Notes: generated by a model not told the origin, from the letters alone. A stretch of DNA of 64,000 nt from B18-G4 sp032250805 (GCA_032250805.1 JAVVEM010000002.1:1-64000); one strand, 5' to 3'. Positions 7,922 through 17,320 are shown, counted from the stretch's first letter. Translations and numbers: made by a program.

Positions 7922-9187
7922 CTAGGTTTTCTGTTTTTTCTTTTTGGCTGCCGGAAACAGGACATTGTTAAGGATAAGCCTGTAGCCGGTCGAATTGGGA
8001 TACAGCTTGAGTTCGGTGGGCGGGTCGCCCACCAGGTGCTGGTAGTCTTCCGGGTCGTGGCCGCTGTAAAAGGTCCAGGTTCCGTTGCCAAATTCGCCAT
8101 GCAGGTAGCGTGCTTCGTTCAGGGCTTTATTCTGACCCATGACAAGCACTTCGGGTTTAATGTAATCCTTGATATAACCTGTGGTTTGGCCCATAAAGCC
8201 CCTGATAACCTGCTCATGGTTCTGGCAGAGCATGGTAGGTATAGGGTCCCACTTGGCTGAAAATTCAAACAAGCTGAAGAAATCGTTTTGCTCCCGCACC
8301 GAGCGCACATGTTTTTGCGTGGCATCGATACTGGAGATCTCATACTCATGCGGGCTTGTTTTCAAAGTAAAATCAGTAAAGGCGAAACATTGCGAATAAT
8401 CGAGTTTTTCCTGCGCATCAGGGTCCATGGGGTCGCCATCATACATAACGTCGCAAATATCCACACAATCGGCGGCCAGGGCAACATCATAGCTGTCGGT
8501 GGCCGAGCACATGGCAAAAAGATATCCCCCCCCGGCAACATATTCCCTGATCTTTTTTGCTACCGCCAGTTTAAGTTGCGACACTTTTCCAAATCCCAGT
8601 TCCTTCGCCGTTTGCTCAGCAGCCCGCTGGTTTTCGCGGTACCACTGGAAGTCTTTATACCTGGCCCAGAATTTTCCGTACTGGCCGGTAAAATCTTCGT
8701 GGTGCAGATGCAGCCAGTCGTAGAGCGGCAGCATGCCATCCAGCACTTCATGGTCGTAGATCACATCATAGGGGATCTCGGCGTAGGTCAGCACCAGGGT
8801 TACAGCATCATCCCAGGGTTGCTTGTTCTTTGGCGAATATACCGCGATCCGGGGCGGGATATGCAGTTTTATCTCATCCATATTCACCTCGGGCACAGCA
8901 ATCTCGTTAAGAATAGCCGAAGCCTGCACATCGGCAATAACCTGGTAGCTCACTCCCCTGATCACACATTCGTTTTCGATCAATTCGTGATACTGGCACA
9001 TGAAGCTTCCTCCCCTGTAATTCAAAAGCCAGCTCACTTCCACATCCTGCTCCAGCACCCAGTATGAAACCCCGTATGCTTTGAGGTGGTCGCGCTGGGT
9101 ATCATCCATTGGAATAAAAATATATGCCGCCTGGGCCGAAAGGCCCGCCAGTAAAAAGCTGATCATAAAAATGTACCGTCGTATCAT
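7922..9187 (-). CDS. Conserved exported protein (Bacteroidota family labelled asparagine synthetase B)
   Basis: About 421 residues from the chosen start at 9187, which puts a clean signal peptide (IRRYIFMISFLLAGLSAQA) at the N-terminus; an upstream ATG at 9211 would add eight residues. The mature protein begins with AYIFIPMDDTQRDHLKAYG, as in a Bacteroidota family often labelled asparagine synthetase B. I see no N-terminal nucleophilic cysteine or ATP-pyrophosphatase signature of true AsnB, so that label is doubtful. The central VAGGGYLFAMCSATDSYDVAL segment resembles the nucleophile turn of a class I glutamine-amidotransferase-like fold. A periplasmic location follows from the signal peptide. 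Function is unknown. Confidence 0.65.
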   Translation of the reverse strand: MIRRYIFMISFLLAGLSAQAAYIFIPMDDTQRDHLKAYGVSYWVLEQDVEVSWLLNYRGGSFMCQYHELIENECVIRGVSYQVIADVQASAILNEIAVPEVNMDEIKLHIPPRIAVYSPKNKQPWDDAVTLVLTYAEIPYDVIYDHEVLDGMLPLYDWLHLHHEDFTGQYGKFWARYKDFQWYRENQRAAEQTAKELGFGKVSQLKLAVAKKIREYVAGGGYLFAMCSATDSYDVALAADCVDICDVMYDGDPMDPDAQEKLDYSQCFAFTDFTLKTSPHEYEISSIDATQKHVRSVREQNDFFSLFEFSAKWDPIPTMLCQNHEQVIRGFMGQTTGYIKDYIKPEVLVMGQNKALNEARYLHGEFGNGTWTFYSGHDPEDYQHLVGDPPTELKLYPNSTGYRLILNNVLFPAAKKKKQKT

Positions 9188-9336
9188 CTCAAACAAAAAT
9201 TTTATTATCAAAAAACAAAATCCCTTTAAGCAAATCCACTATTCTGAATCAGGTTTCAAAGCTCATAACACAAGTTTGAAATCCTGACTACATCAACACC
9301 CAAAACCCTTAAAAGTTTAACGAAAATAAGATGAAC

Positions 9337-11211
9337 TTATTCTTTTGCATCGAGTTGTTCATACACCGAGTTGCGGCTTATGAATTCGGGCACGATCTCT
9401 TTCATCTTCTTAACAATGACCAGGCCATCGAGGCTGTCGCTTATCGACAGGAGATCCTCCACCATGGCCGATACCGTATCAAGGTCATGAACTTTTTCTT
9501 TTGCGATCATGATCTGGGGGTGATGCGTGGGAAGGGTGTTTTCGTCGTCGTTAAGCAACTCTTCGTAAAGTTTTTCGCCCGGGCGCAGGCCGGTAAACCT
9601 GATCTGAATATCGCTGCCCAGCCGCAGCCCCGACAATGAGATCATTTTCTTTGCCAGATCGACGATTTTGATCGACTGCCCCATATCAAAAATAAATATC
9701 TCGCCGCCATTGCCCATTGTACCGGCTTCGAGCACCAGCTGGCAGGCTTCCGGGATGGTCATAAAATACCTTGTAATCTCAGGGTGTGTAACAGTTACCG
9801 GTCCTCCCTTGCTGATCTGTTCCCTGAACAGGGGGATGACCGATCCGTTCGATCCAAGCACATTGCCAAAGCGGGTTGTAATGTAGCGGGTACCATTACC
9901 GGCGTTCAGGGCCTGGGTATACATTTCGGCGATACGTTTCGATGCACCCATCACGCTTGTTGGCTTAACGGCTTTATCGGTCGAGATCATGATAAATTTA
10001 CCGGTCCCGTATTTTTTTGCCAGCCGCGCAAGCACCAAAGTACCTCTTACATTGGTATGTATGGCTTCGGAAGGGTTGGCTTCCATCATGGGCACATGTT
10101 TATATGCTGCTGCATGATACACCAGATCGGGCCGGTAGGCTTTAAAGAGGTCTTCCATACGCTGCTCATTGCAGATGTCGGCCACCACAATGTCAATATC
10201 TTTCGATCCGAACTTTTCAATACACTCAAGCTCAAGGTAGAAGAGCGGGCTTTCGGCCTGATCGACAAGAACAAGTTTTTTGATCGAATAACCGGCCACC
10301 TGCCGGGCAATCTCGCTGCCAATGGAGCCGCTGGCACCTGTAACCATCACCACAGCGCCGGCAAGGTTCTTGCTCAGCTTTTCACTGTCGAGCTGAATTG
10401 CATCCCTCCCCAGCAGGTCTTCGATCTTTACTTTCCTGATCTGGTTAAAGCTGAGCTCACCATTGATCCACTGCGATATGGGAGGAACGTTAAGCACTTT
10501 AATATCGTTTTCGAGACAGGTTTCGATGATGTTTTGTTTCCGGGCCTGGGCCATCTTCTGTGGGGAGATGATCATCTGCGCAAAAGGCCAGCGCTGCAGT
10601 ATTTCTTTCAGCTTGTTGCTGCTGTATATGTTCACCCCTTCCATCTTCTTTCCTACCTTGGCGCCATCATCATCGATAAAAGCCACAACCTTGTAGTTTA
10701 CCGTGGGATCCTTGTCGAGCGCACGCTTGGCCAGCAGGCCCGACTCACCGGCACCGAAAATGATAATGTCGGAACGTTCGCCCTCAGGTGTTGCCATTTC
10801 CAGGTATGCCACCTTTACAATCATTCTGAAGGCAGTGAGGATAAGTATGGTAGTGATAAAATCAATTATGATGATCGAAAAGGGGATCAAAAAGGTGCCA
10901 TTGATAAGAAAATAGGTGGTCAGGTTGGTAAGAACAAAGACCATGCTGCCGCCAACAACAGTAATAAATATGCGAATAACGTCTTCGGTGCTGGTATATT
11001 TTATAATGCCAACATAGGTGCGGCCAATCAGAAAACTGATCAGCCTAACCACTACAATATAGCCCAGAACAGTAGGGAAGGCATCCATTTCCACTTCGGG
11101 TATGGAAAAGTTGAATCGCAGGAGATATGCCAGCACAACCGATCCCAGTACGATAAACATGTCGATGATCAGGATCGCCAGGCGGGGAATATTTTTTATC
11201 GTTAAACCCAT
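9337..11211 (-). CDS. Membrane nucleoside-diphosphate-sugar dehydratase (PglF/WbpM/CapD type)
   Basis: A 624-residue protein of the large membrane form of UDP-sugar 4,6-dehydratases, which make 4-keto-6-deoxy sugars for surface polysaccharide or glycoprotein glycans. Residues 1-130 hold four membrane helices. Then comes a CoA-binding-like domain (IIIFGAGESGLLAKRAL, about 155), then the catalytic short-chain dehydrogenase domain with the NAD loop VTGASGSIGSEIA (about 290) and the active-site STDKAVKPTSVMGASKR, where Met replaces the usual Tyr as in this subfamily. The C-terminal RFTGLRPGEKLYEELL is diagnostic. It stands alone with no glycan cluster adjacent, and the exact product sugar cannot be read. 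Confidence 0.9.
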   Translation of the reverse strand: MGLTIKNIPRLAILIIDMFIVLGSVVLAYLLRFNFSIPEVEMDAFPTVLGYIVVVRLISFLIGRTYVGIIKYTSTEDVIRIFITVVGGSMVFVLTNLTTYFLINGTFLIPFSIIIIDFITTILILTAFRMIVKVAYLEMATPEGERSDIIIFGAGESGLLAKRALDKDPTVNYKVVAFIDDDGAKVGKKMEGVNIYSSNKLKEILQRWPFAQMIISPQKMAQARKQNIIETCLENDIKVLNVPPISQWINGELSFNQIRKVKIEDLLGRDAIQLDSEKLSKNLAGAVVMVTGASGSIGSEIARQVAGYSIKKLVLVDQAESPLFYLELECIEKFGSKDIDIVVADICNEQRMEDLFKAYRPDLVYHAAAYKHVPMMEANPSEAIHTNVRGTLVLARLAKKYGTGKFIMISTDKAVKPTSVMGASKRIAEMYTQALNAGNGTRYITTRFGNVLGSNGSVIPLFREQISKGGPVTVTHPEITRYFMTIPEACQLVLEAGTMGNGGEIFIFDMGQSIKIVDLAKKMISLSGLRLGSDIQIRFTGLRPGEKLYEELLNDDENTLPTHHPQIMIAKEKVHDLDTVSAMVEDLLSISDSLDGLVIVKKMKEIVPEFISRNSVYEQLDAKE

Positions 11212-11282
11212 CTTGAGATTTTATCTGACCAAAGATAGAAAGAAAATACCGATAATGATGGTACAAATCCAGGTGTATTTCA

Positions 11283-11290
11283 TACTTTTG
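11283..11290 (+). promoter_or_regulatory. Bacteroidota -7 box before gcvT
   Basis: TACTTTTG matches TAnnTTTG and lies 36 bases before the gcvT start chosen at 11327. It excludes longer N-terminal versions of the reading frame, which would begin upstream of the likely transcript start. No clear -33 TTTG is seen. Confidence 0.45.
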
Positions 11291-11326
11291 TGTTGCCAAA
11301 TCAGACGTTCAGAAAACAATTTCACA

Positions 11327-12418
11327 ATGAAAAATACAGCATTAACAAAGATTCACGAAAGCATGGGCGCCAAAATCGTGCCTTTTGCCGGTTTTAACAT
11401 GCCCGTTAGTTTTGAAGGCATTAATATTGAGCACCTGACCGTAAGGCAGGGTGTTGGCGTATTTGATGTGTCGCACATGGGCGAATTCCGGGTCACAGGC
11501 CCCGAAGCTTTTAACTTCGTTCAACGGCTAACTACGAACGATGTTTCTAAACTCACCAACGGGAAAGTACAATACACATGTTTTCCCAACGGCAGGGGCG
11601 GTATTGTCGACGATCTCCTCGTATACCGCATCGACGGGCAAACATACCTCCTGGTGGTCAATGCAGCAAACATCGACAAAGACTGGGAATGGTGTGTATC
11701 ACAAAATAAAGCGGGTGCCAACCTCCACAATGCATCCGGCGAGATTTCACAACTTGCCGTGCAGGGGCCCCTGGCGCTAAAGGCCATGCAAAAGCTTTGC
11801 GATGAGAACATCACAGATATGGAATATTATACCTTTAAAAAGCTGAGCTTTGCCGGTGTGGATGATATTATCCTTTCCACAACGGGATACACGGGCTCAG
11901 GCGGTTGTGAGATCTATATGGCCAACGCCGATGCTGAAAAAATATATAAGGCTGTACTGGAGGCGGGCGAAGAATTTGGCATCAAACCCATCGGCCTCGC
12001 CGCCAGGGATACCCTCAGGCTGGAGATGGGCTTTTGCCTGTACGGAAATGATATCGACGATACCACCTCCCCGATTGAAGCCGGATTGGGATGGATAACG
12101 AAATTTACTGATGGCAATGACTTTATCGACCGCGAATACCTTGAAAAACAAAAAGAAGAAGGACCTGAAAGAAGGCTCAGGGGCTTTATAATGATCGACA
12201 AAGGGATTCCAAGGCAACATTATGAAATATGCACAGCCGAAGGCGAAAATATTGGCGAGGTAACTTCAGGTACCATGTCGCCCTCATTGCAAAAGGCCAT
12301 CGGGATGGGATATATTCAATCAGGATACAATAAATTCGACAGCGAAGTATATATAAAAGTGCGCAATAAGCTTCTTAAAGCGCAGATCACCAGGCTGCCA
12401 TTTTACAAAAACCAATAA
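11327..12418 (+). CDS. gcvT: Glycine cleavage system aminomethyltransferase (T protein)
   Basis: A 363-residue enzyme that passes the aminomethyl carbon of glycine from lipoyl-GcvH to tetrahydrofolate, releasing ammonia. The open frame extends upstream to 11102, but homology begins at KNTALTKIHESMGAKIVPFAGF, and a TAnnTTTG box at 11283 supports a start at 11327. Typical motifs are VFDVSHMGEFRVTG, the folate-contact region YTGSGGCEIY and the C-terminal VTSGTMSPSL. No other glycine cleavage gene (gcvH, gcvP) is nearby, as is common in Bacteroidota. An M49 peptidase gene follows 11 bases later. Confidence 0.95.
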   Translation: MKNTALTKIHESMGAKIVPFAGFNMPVSFEGINIEHLTVRQGVGVFDVSHMGEFRVTGPEAFNFVQRLTTNDVSKLTNGKVQYTCFPNGRGGIVDDLLVYRIDGQTYLLVVNAANIDKDWEWCVSQNKAGANLHNASGEISQLAVQGPLALKAMQKLCDENITDMEYYTFKKLSFAGVDDIILSTTGYTGSGGCEIYMANADAEKIYKAVLEAGEEFGIKPIGLAARDTLRLEMGFCLYGNDIDDTTSPIEAGLGWITKFTDGNDFIDREYLEKQKEEGPERRLRGFIMIDKGIPRQHYEICTAEGENIGEVTSGTMSPSLQKAIGMGYIQSGYNKFDSEVYIKVRNKLLKAQITRLPFYKNQ

Positions 12419-12429
12419 GCTGCACCAAC

Positions 12430-14481
12430 ATGAAAAAAAACATTATTCTTATTATCGCAATCATGAGCATTTCAATATATTCCTGCAACAATGCAGATAA
12501 GCGTGAGATCACAGAGGAAGAAAACGATTTCCGGTTTCTGATTGAACAATTTGCCGACCTGCGCATTATGCGATACCAGATCCCCGGCTTTGATGAGCTC
12601 AGCCTTGAACAGAAAAAACTTATTTATTATCTGGGCGAAGCTGCCCTGGCCGGACGCGATATTATCTTCGACCAAAATTATAAGTATAACCTCGCCATCC
12701 GCCGCACGCTCGAAGAAGTATTAAAAAACTATGAAGGCGAGAGGCAAACGCAGGAATGGCTTGACTTTAACGTATACCTGAAACGTGTATGGTTTTCGAA
12801 CGGAATTCATCACCATTATTCCACCGATAAATTCGTTCCCGGTTTCAGCAGGGAATATTTTGAGGAATTGCTGAATAACAGTCCCGGATCGGTATTTCCG
12901 ATGCAGGAGGGCCAGGATCTGGGTGAATTCACCAGCTGGATAGGAGAGATCATTTTCAATCCTGATATCGCCCCCAAAAGGGTATATAGCAATCCCGAAA
13001 AAGACCTTATCCTGAATTCAGCCAGCAATTTCTACGAAGGCGTTAACCAGGCCGAAGCCGAAGCGTATTATGAAAGCATTAAGGCAGAGGATGATGAAAC
13101 GCCTGTATCCTACGGGTTGAACTCCAAACTGGTTAAGGAGGATGGTGTAATCAAAGAAGAAGTATATAAAGAAGACGGCCTTTATGGCGAAGCCCTTACA
13201 CGCATCATCTACTGGCTCGAAAAAGCATCGGGTGTGGCCGAAACGCCGGAGCAGGAAGAAGCCCTGCTCACCCTGATCAAATATTACCGCAGCGGTGATC
13301 TTGAGTTGTGGGATAAATACAATGTGATGTGGGTATCAGACCTGGTGCCGGAGGTGGATTATGTAAATGGTTTTATAGAAGTTTACGGCGATCCGATGGG
13401 TATGAAAGCCACCTGGGAAGCAGTTGTGAATTTCAAGGATCAGGAAGCCACAAAGCGCACTGTGCTCATCAGCGACAATGCACAATGGTTTGAAGACAAC
13501 TCCCCTACCGATCCGCGGTTCAAGAAAGATACGGTTAAAGGTGTTACCGCTAAGGTGATTACCGTTGCGCAGCTGGGTGGCGACTGTTATCCGTCGACAC
13601 CCATCGGCATAAACCTGCCAAATGCAGATTGGATCAGAAAAGAGCATGGCTCAAAATCAGTAACCATGGATAATATAACCTATGCCTACGACCAGGCCAG
13701 CCTGGGCAACGGTTTTCTTGAAGAATTCTGTGCTTCGCAGGAAGAGATCGACAGGGCCGGGAAATATGGATACATGGCAGGAAACATCCATACCGACCTG
13801 CATGAATGCCTCGGCCACGGATCAGGTCAATTGTTGCCGGGAACCAGTCCCGAAGCCCTTAAAAATTACAGCTCTGTGCTCGAAGAATCACGTGCCGACC
13901 TTTTTGCACTTTATTATATGTGGTCGCCAAAAATGCAGGAGCTGGGGCTTTTGCCAAATAAAGAAGCTGCCATGGCCGAATACGACAGCTATATCCGCAA
14001 CGGCCTGATGACGCAGCTTACCAGGATTCAAGCCGGAAAGGATATTGAACAGGCACATATGCGCAACAGGCAACTGATCAGCAAATGGTGCTTTGAACAG
14101 GGGCAGGATGAAAAGGTGATCGAACAACTGCAGGAAGATGGAAAAACCTACTACCGCATCAATGATTACGACAAGCTGAACGCCCTGATCGGTGAATTGC
14201 TCGCTGAGATGCAGCGCATCAAGTCGGAAGGGGATTATGAAGCCGGAAAAATGCTGGTAGAGAAATATGCTGTGAAGGTTGACCCCGCTTTGCATAATGA
14301 GGTTCTGGCCCGTTACGAAAAACTCAGGCTTGCACCTTATGGCGGGTTTGTCAACCCGGTGCTTGTTCCGGTTTATGATGATGAAACCATCATCGACATA
14401 AAAGTGGAATATCCTGATGATTATGCGGGGCAGATGATGAAATACTCAAAAGACTATTCGTATTTGCCTACGTATAACTAA
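12430..14481 (+). CDS. Peptidase M49 (dipeptidyl-peptidase III family) lipoprotein
   Basis: A 683-residue zinc metallopeptidase. The M49 signature HECLGH (two zinc histidines and the catalytic Glu) starts at residue 458, and the third zinc ligand lies in EESRAD at about 485-490. Family enzymes release dipeptides from peptide N-termini. The N-terminus (IILIIAIMSISIYSC) is a lipoprotein signal with lipidation at about Cys19, so the enzyme should be tethered in the envelope, which suits nutrient peptide uptake better than the cytosolic role of eukaryotic DPP III. It follows gcvT by 11 bases, probably in one transcript, with no functional link evident. Confidence 0.9.
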   Translation: MKKNIILIIAIMSISIYSCNNADKREITEEENDFRFLIEQFADLRIMRYQIPGFDELSLEQKKLIYYLGEAALAGRDIIFDQNYKYNLAIRRTLEEVLKNYEGERQTQEWLDFNVYLKRVWFSNGIHHHYSTDKFVPGFSREYFEELLNNSPGSVFPMQEGQDLGEFTSWIGEIIFNPDIAPKRVYSNPEKDLILNSASNFYEGVNQAEAEAYYESIKAEDDETPVSYGLNSKLVKEDGVIKEEVYKEDGLYGEALTRIIYWLEKASGVAETPEQEEALLTLIKYYRSGDLELWDKYNVMWVSDLVPEVDYVNGFIEVYGDPMGMKATWEAVVNFKDQEATKRTVLISDNAQWFEDNSPTDPRFKKDTVKGVTAKVITVAQLGGDCYPSTPIGINLPNADWIRKEHGSKSVTMDNITYAYDQASLGNGFLEEFCASQEEIDRAGKYGYMAGNIHTDLHECLGHGSGQLLPGTSPEALKNYSSVLEESRADLFALYYMWSPKMQELGLLPNKEAAMAEYDSYIRNGLMTQLTRIQAGKDIEQAHMRNRQLISKWCFEQGQDEKVIEQLQEDGKTYYRINDYDKLNALIGELLAEMQRIKSEGDYEAGKMLVEKYAVKVDPALHNEVLARYEKLRLAPYGGFVNPVLVPVYDDETIIDIKVEYPDDYAGQMMKYSKDYSYLPTYN

Positions 14482-14513
14482 GACTGTCTGCAAGAGAATA
14501 AAACCACGTGTGA

Positions 14514-15668
14514 TCATTTACCGGTGATCCCGAGCCCATCGGGCACATTGTAACCATAATGTTTCATGGTAAAGTTTGTTTGTTCGAGGATTTCATCGAG
14601 AAGTGATTGTTTGATGTCATACTTATTCCCGACATAGTTTTTCTTCATTTCGGCATAAGCCTCTATTCGTGGTTTTGCCCGGGCATACCCGGAAAAACCG
14701 AAAGCCTTGTATATCCGTTCTATCTCAGCAATGGGATTGGCCGTAAGATCGTCGTAACGCACCTCCACGAGATTGCCTTCAGGGATCATGGCCCGGGTAT
14801 CCAGATACTGCTGCATCAGGCGGCGGTAAACGGTATAAATGTCCTCATTGATCTTATCATAGTCGACCTTATGCAGGGTAAGGCCGGGCATCATCTTGCT
14901 GAAAAAATGCCTTGTCGACAGGATCACATCCACCGGGTTTCGGTGAATATGGATAAACCTTGCATCGGGAAACATTTCGAGCAGAAGAGGTATACGGCCT
15001 GTGTGAACAGGGTTTTTGGATAAGAAACGTCCGTTGCCGGTATTGATCAGGGCCTTTTTGATCAGCCTGCGATAATCGGTGATAAATGCTTCCCGTAATT
15101 TTTTGTCGCCCTGTTCGAAGCTGAGAAAATCATCAAAAAATTGCAGCATCATTTCGGGAAAATACCAGAAAAAATAATAACTGGCCGGACTGCGCGCTGC
15201 GAGCGCAAACTCTTCCTCCTGCGGATAATCGCTGCCCAGTTTAACGTTATCTCCTTTGCGGTTGACCGGAATAAGCATTTTCATGATATTCTTAAAAACA
15301 AAGCGGGCAAGAGGTGCAAGCGTCTGATCAGGAAATACACTCTGGTAAGTTGTTACATATGCCGATTGCGGATCCTGGCAGAGCAGGTTATGCAGATGCG
15401 TGGTTCCCGAGCGCCAGTGTCCGAGAATAAATACCGGAGGCTCGGGCATGCGATGCTTTTCCGCCTTGCGGTCGTAGGCCAGTTTTTCGTATATGCGAAA
15501 AGGAACACCGATCATGCTGATGAGAGAAATCACCAGTGCACGCGCGTAGTACCCATTATCGACGCCATACTTTCGCAACAAATTTATTAACAGCGGAAAA
15601 TTATATCCGACAGCGGGAGGCAAATAAAGCCGGAAGCTTTCCCGGATATATTTTTTATTGCTTTTCAC
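14514..15668 (-). CDS. Sulfotransferase family protein
   Basis: A 384-residue protein with the two PAPS-binding elements of sulfotransferases: the 5'-phosphosulfate loop PVFILGHWRSGTTHLHNLL (about residues 77-95) and the 3'-phosphate segment FIHIHRNPVDVILSTRHFF (about 240-258). The domain spans most of the chain; a short hydrophobic stretch near residues 20-55 could associate with the membrane. Such enzymes transfer sulfate from PAPS to hydroxyls of lipids, sugars or small molecules. No PAPS-producing genes adjoin it, and the acceptor is unknown. It is the last gene of a minus-strand run after groES, separated from it by a terminator hairpin. Confidence 0.85.
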   Translation of the reverse strand: MKSNKKYIRESFRLYLPPAVGYNFPLLINLLRKYGVDNGYYARALVISLISMIGVPFRIYEKLAYDRKAEKHRMPEPPVFILGHWRSGTTHLHNLLCQDPQSAYVTTYQSVFPDQTLAPLARFVFKNIMKMLIPVNRKGDNVKLGSDYPQEEEFALAARSPASYYFFWYFPEMMLQFFDDFLSFEQGDKKLREAFITDYRRLIKKALINTGNGRFLSKNPVHTGRIPLLLEMFPDARFIHIHRNPVDVILSTRHFFSKMMPGLTLHKVDYDKINEDIYTVYRRLMQQYLDTRAMIPEGNLVEVRYDDLTANPIAEIERIYKAFGFSGYARAKPRIEAYAEMKKNYVGNKYDIKQSLLDEILEQTNFTMKHYGYNVPDGLGITGK

Positions 15669-15680
15669 AATGTAAATGTA

Positions 15681-15710
15681 AAAAATCCTGCCCGTTAAAC
15701 AAGCAGGATT
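15681..15710 (-). terminator. Hairpin terminator after groES
   Basis: An inverted repeat (AATCCTGC and GCAGGATT around an 11-base loop) is followed on the minus strand by a run of T. It lies between groES and the sulfotransferase gene and would end the groES transcript. Confidence 0.7.
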
Positions 15711-15754
15711 CTTTCAAAAAAAGCTTTCAGCTTTATCGGGCCTGGCCATACTTT

Positions 15755-16042
15755 TTAAATCGCATCAACTTCAACAACTTTTGCCAGAAGGTCGGCATAA
15801 GGCACGGTGAGGTATTTTTTACCTTCGAATTCGATCTCAGTACCGGAAAACTTCTTATAGACCACCATATCGCCAATGGCAATCTCGCAATTATCGATGT
15901 TACTCAGAGATACCACTTTAGCAAACATGGGTTTTTCCCTGGCAGTGTCGGGGATGATGATCCCGCCTGCTGAGGTTTGTTCTTTTTTGTCATCCGTAAT
16001 ATCGAGGATAACGTTTTGATTTAATGGTTGCAGTTCTTTCAT
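15755..16042 (-). CDS. groES: Co-chaperonin GroES
   Basis: A 95-residue protein of typical GroES length. It starts LQPLNQNVILDITDD and has the mobile loop region SAGGIIIPDTAREKP that docks on GroEL, then the beta-barrel strands (AIGDMVVYKKFSGTEIEFEGKKYLTV). The conserved YGGTEV-type motif appears here as FSGTEI. No groEL gene adjoins it, unlike the usual groES-groEL pair, so this may be a second, solitary copy or the partner may be elsewhere. A terminator follows it. Confidence 0.9.
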   Translation of the reverse strand: MKELQPLNQNVILDITDDKKEQTSAGGIIIPDTAREKPMFAKVVSLSNIDNCEIAIGDMVVYKKFSGTEIEFEGKKYLTVPYADLLAKVVEVDAI

Positions 16043-16116
16043 GATGATATTCTATATTATGTTATACTTTATTTTATACTCAGCGAACAGATTTGATCTA
16101 TACTGATTTACAATCG

Positions 16117-16692
16117 TTATTGTATACCCAAAAGGGTGTTGATCCTGTTTTTATCAAAACCTACAATGATCTCGCCATCGATGTCGGTTTGCGGAACTCC
16201 CTGCTGGCCGCTGCGGCGCACCATTTCTTCTGCTGCCGACTGATCGCGCGATACATCAATATCACTAAAGCGAATGCCATTTTTTCTGAGATGGGTTTTT
16301 AAGGTGTTGCACCAGCTACAGCTGGGCGTGGAATATACTGTTACGCTTTTTGCGGGCTTATCAGGATCGGCAGCTACCGCAACATAAGCATTTTCGAACA
16401 GTGCATTAAAAAACCCGGGGTGATGGCATCCTTTTACCGTGTTTTTATATTCGCCATTTTCAAAAACCAGCAATGCGGGAGCAGAAGTAATATTAAATTT
16501 GGGGTGGATGTCCCTTACCTGGTTCGTATCAGCAACAAATGCGTTCACGTCTTCATTCTCAAGCAAAGCCTCGGCAAGGTTCCTGAAGGCGCAATCGCTT
16601 TGCTCAGCGCCTTTCTTATACAAGAGCAAGTAGGCTTTTTCGAGGCCTGCTGTTTTCTCTTTCAGCTGCGTGTATGATTTTATCACTTGCAT
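16117..16692 (-). CDS. Thioredoxin-like/glutaredoxin fusion protein
   Basis: 191 residues from the start at 16692; a longer frame reaches 16830, but its extra N-terminus resembles no domain. Residues about 1-100 have a thioredoxin fold (the strand AYLLLYKKG, then ITSAPALLVFENGEYK with the cis-proline) in which the CxxC site is reduced to a single Cys (EQSDCAF). Residues about 115-191 are a glutaredoxin-like domain with an intact CSWC site and the GVPQTDID cis-proline loop. It may reduce disulfides or mixed thiols in the cytosol. The degenerate first domain suggests a scaffold or monothiol role; partners are unknown. Confidence 0.75.
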   Translation of the reverse strand: MQVIKSYTQLKEKTAGLEKAYLLLYKKGAEQSDCAFRNLAEALLENEDVNAFVADTNQVRDIHPKFNITSAPALLVFENGEYKNTVKGCHHPGFFNALFENAYVAVAADPDKPAKSVTVYSTPSCSWCNTLKTHLRKNGIRFSDIDVSRDQSAAEEMVRRSGQQGVPQTDIDGEIIVGFDKNRINTLLGIQ

Positions 16693-16977
16693 ATTCAAAT
16701 ATATTTTAGATGCTGCGCGATCAAGATATATGCCAAAGCAGATATTTCGGGCAAGGCACGCTTTAATCACAAATTTTGTCAGATAAACAGGATGAATTTT
16801 GTCAGTAAAACAGAAATCGCGGATCGCCAACTGTCATTTTTTCATAAAAGGGCCAGGGCGGCTTCCCGGATTCCTTAGGTCCGGAAAAAAATGCAAGTAG
16901 TGAGATCTTAACCGCCAGAGCCCTGATACAAAGTTCGGCAAAAAATTTTATTTCGTCAACATCTTTGATATCGCATC

Positions 16978-17118
16978 ATGAAAAATCTTGTTAAACTTGA
17001 AAACTACTACACCCGCTGGAGCACGTCTTTGGCTGAACATCAATCCGGCCCACGACTGGCATTGTCAGGAAATAAGCTTTTTCATGTACATGCATTTTAT
17101 ATGTATCTTTACCGATAG
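16978..17118 (+). CDS. Possible small or remnant ORF (46 aa)
   Basis: ATG to TAG encodes 46 residues beginning MKNLVKLENYYTRW, with no domain I recognise. A near-match to the -7 box (CATCTTTG at 16960) lies just upstream. It may be a genuine small gene or the leftover 5' end of a longer lost gene, since it ends abruptly with no hydrophobic or charged pattern. Low confidence. Confidence 0.25.
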   Translation: MKNLVKLENYYTRWSTSLAEHQSGPRLALSGNKLFHVHAFYMYLYR

Positions 17119-17192
17119 TCATAGAATAGTATCCCTTCTACCAACCCCGTCTTGTAAGCAACCCCATGGCAGCTTGGTTTTGTCGCATGGCA

Positions 17193-17225
17193 AATAAAAA
17201 GAGGCTGCCCTTTTAAGACAGCCTC
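17193..17225 (-). terminator. Terminator of tRNA-His
   Basis: Seven-base arms GAGGCTG and CAGCCTC around an 11-base loop, followed on the minus strand by TTTTT. It starts 4 bases after the tRNA 3' end. Confidence 0.85.
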
Positions 17226-17229
17226 AACG

Positions 17230-17304
17230 GGTGGAAGATGGGACTTGAACCCACGACCCCTGGAACCACAATCCAGTGCTCTAACCAGCTGAGCTACATC
17301 CACC
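17230..17304 (-). tRNA. tRNA-His (GTG)
   Basis: On the minus strand the cloverleaf reads GTGGATG (acceptor), GCTC D-stem, an anticodon loop with GTG, and the TTCAAGT T-loop. The extra 5' G that identifies tRNA-His is encoded and faces C73. One T-T mismatch occurs in the acceptor stem. CCA is not encoded. A TATCTTTG -7 box (17321-17328, minus) precedes it and a terminator follows. Confidence 0.95.
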
Positions 17305-17320
17305 ATAAAAATTCGGACTG

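Larger units (their letters stand above)
16693..17229. other. Long intergenic stretch upstream of the thioredoxin fusion and tRNA-His
   Basis: Apart from one weak small frame (16978-17118) and the terminator of tRNA-His (17193-17225), I see no gene, RNA or repeat here. The first part (16693-16830) continues the open frame of the thioredoxin fusion but looks noncoding. Confidence 0.5.

Noticed and set aside
7715..8260. A plus-strand frame running through the heptamer arrays
   Set aside because: It is open only because 7-base repeats rarely create stops; the protein is repeat-derived and then antisense to the neighbouring gene.
8288..9067. A 259-codon plus-strand frame
   Set aside because: Antisense to the exported protein gene at 7922-9187; no start signal or domain.
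9784..11205. A 473-codon open frame on the plus strand
   Set aside because: It is fully antisense to the nucleotide-sugar dehydratase gene, whose motifs are intact; the antisense translation has no recognisable domain and a His/Asn-rich composition typical of shadow frames.
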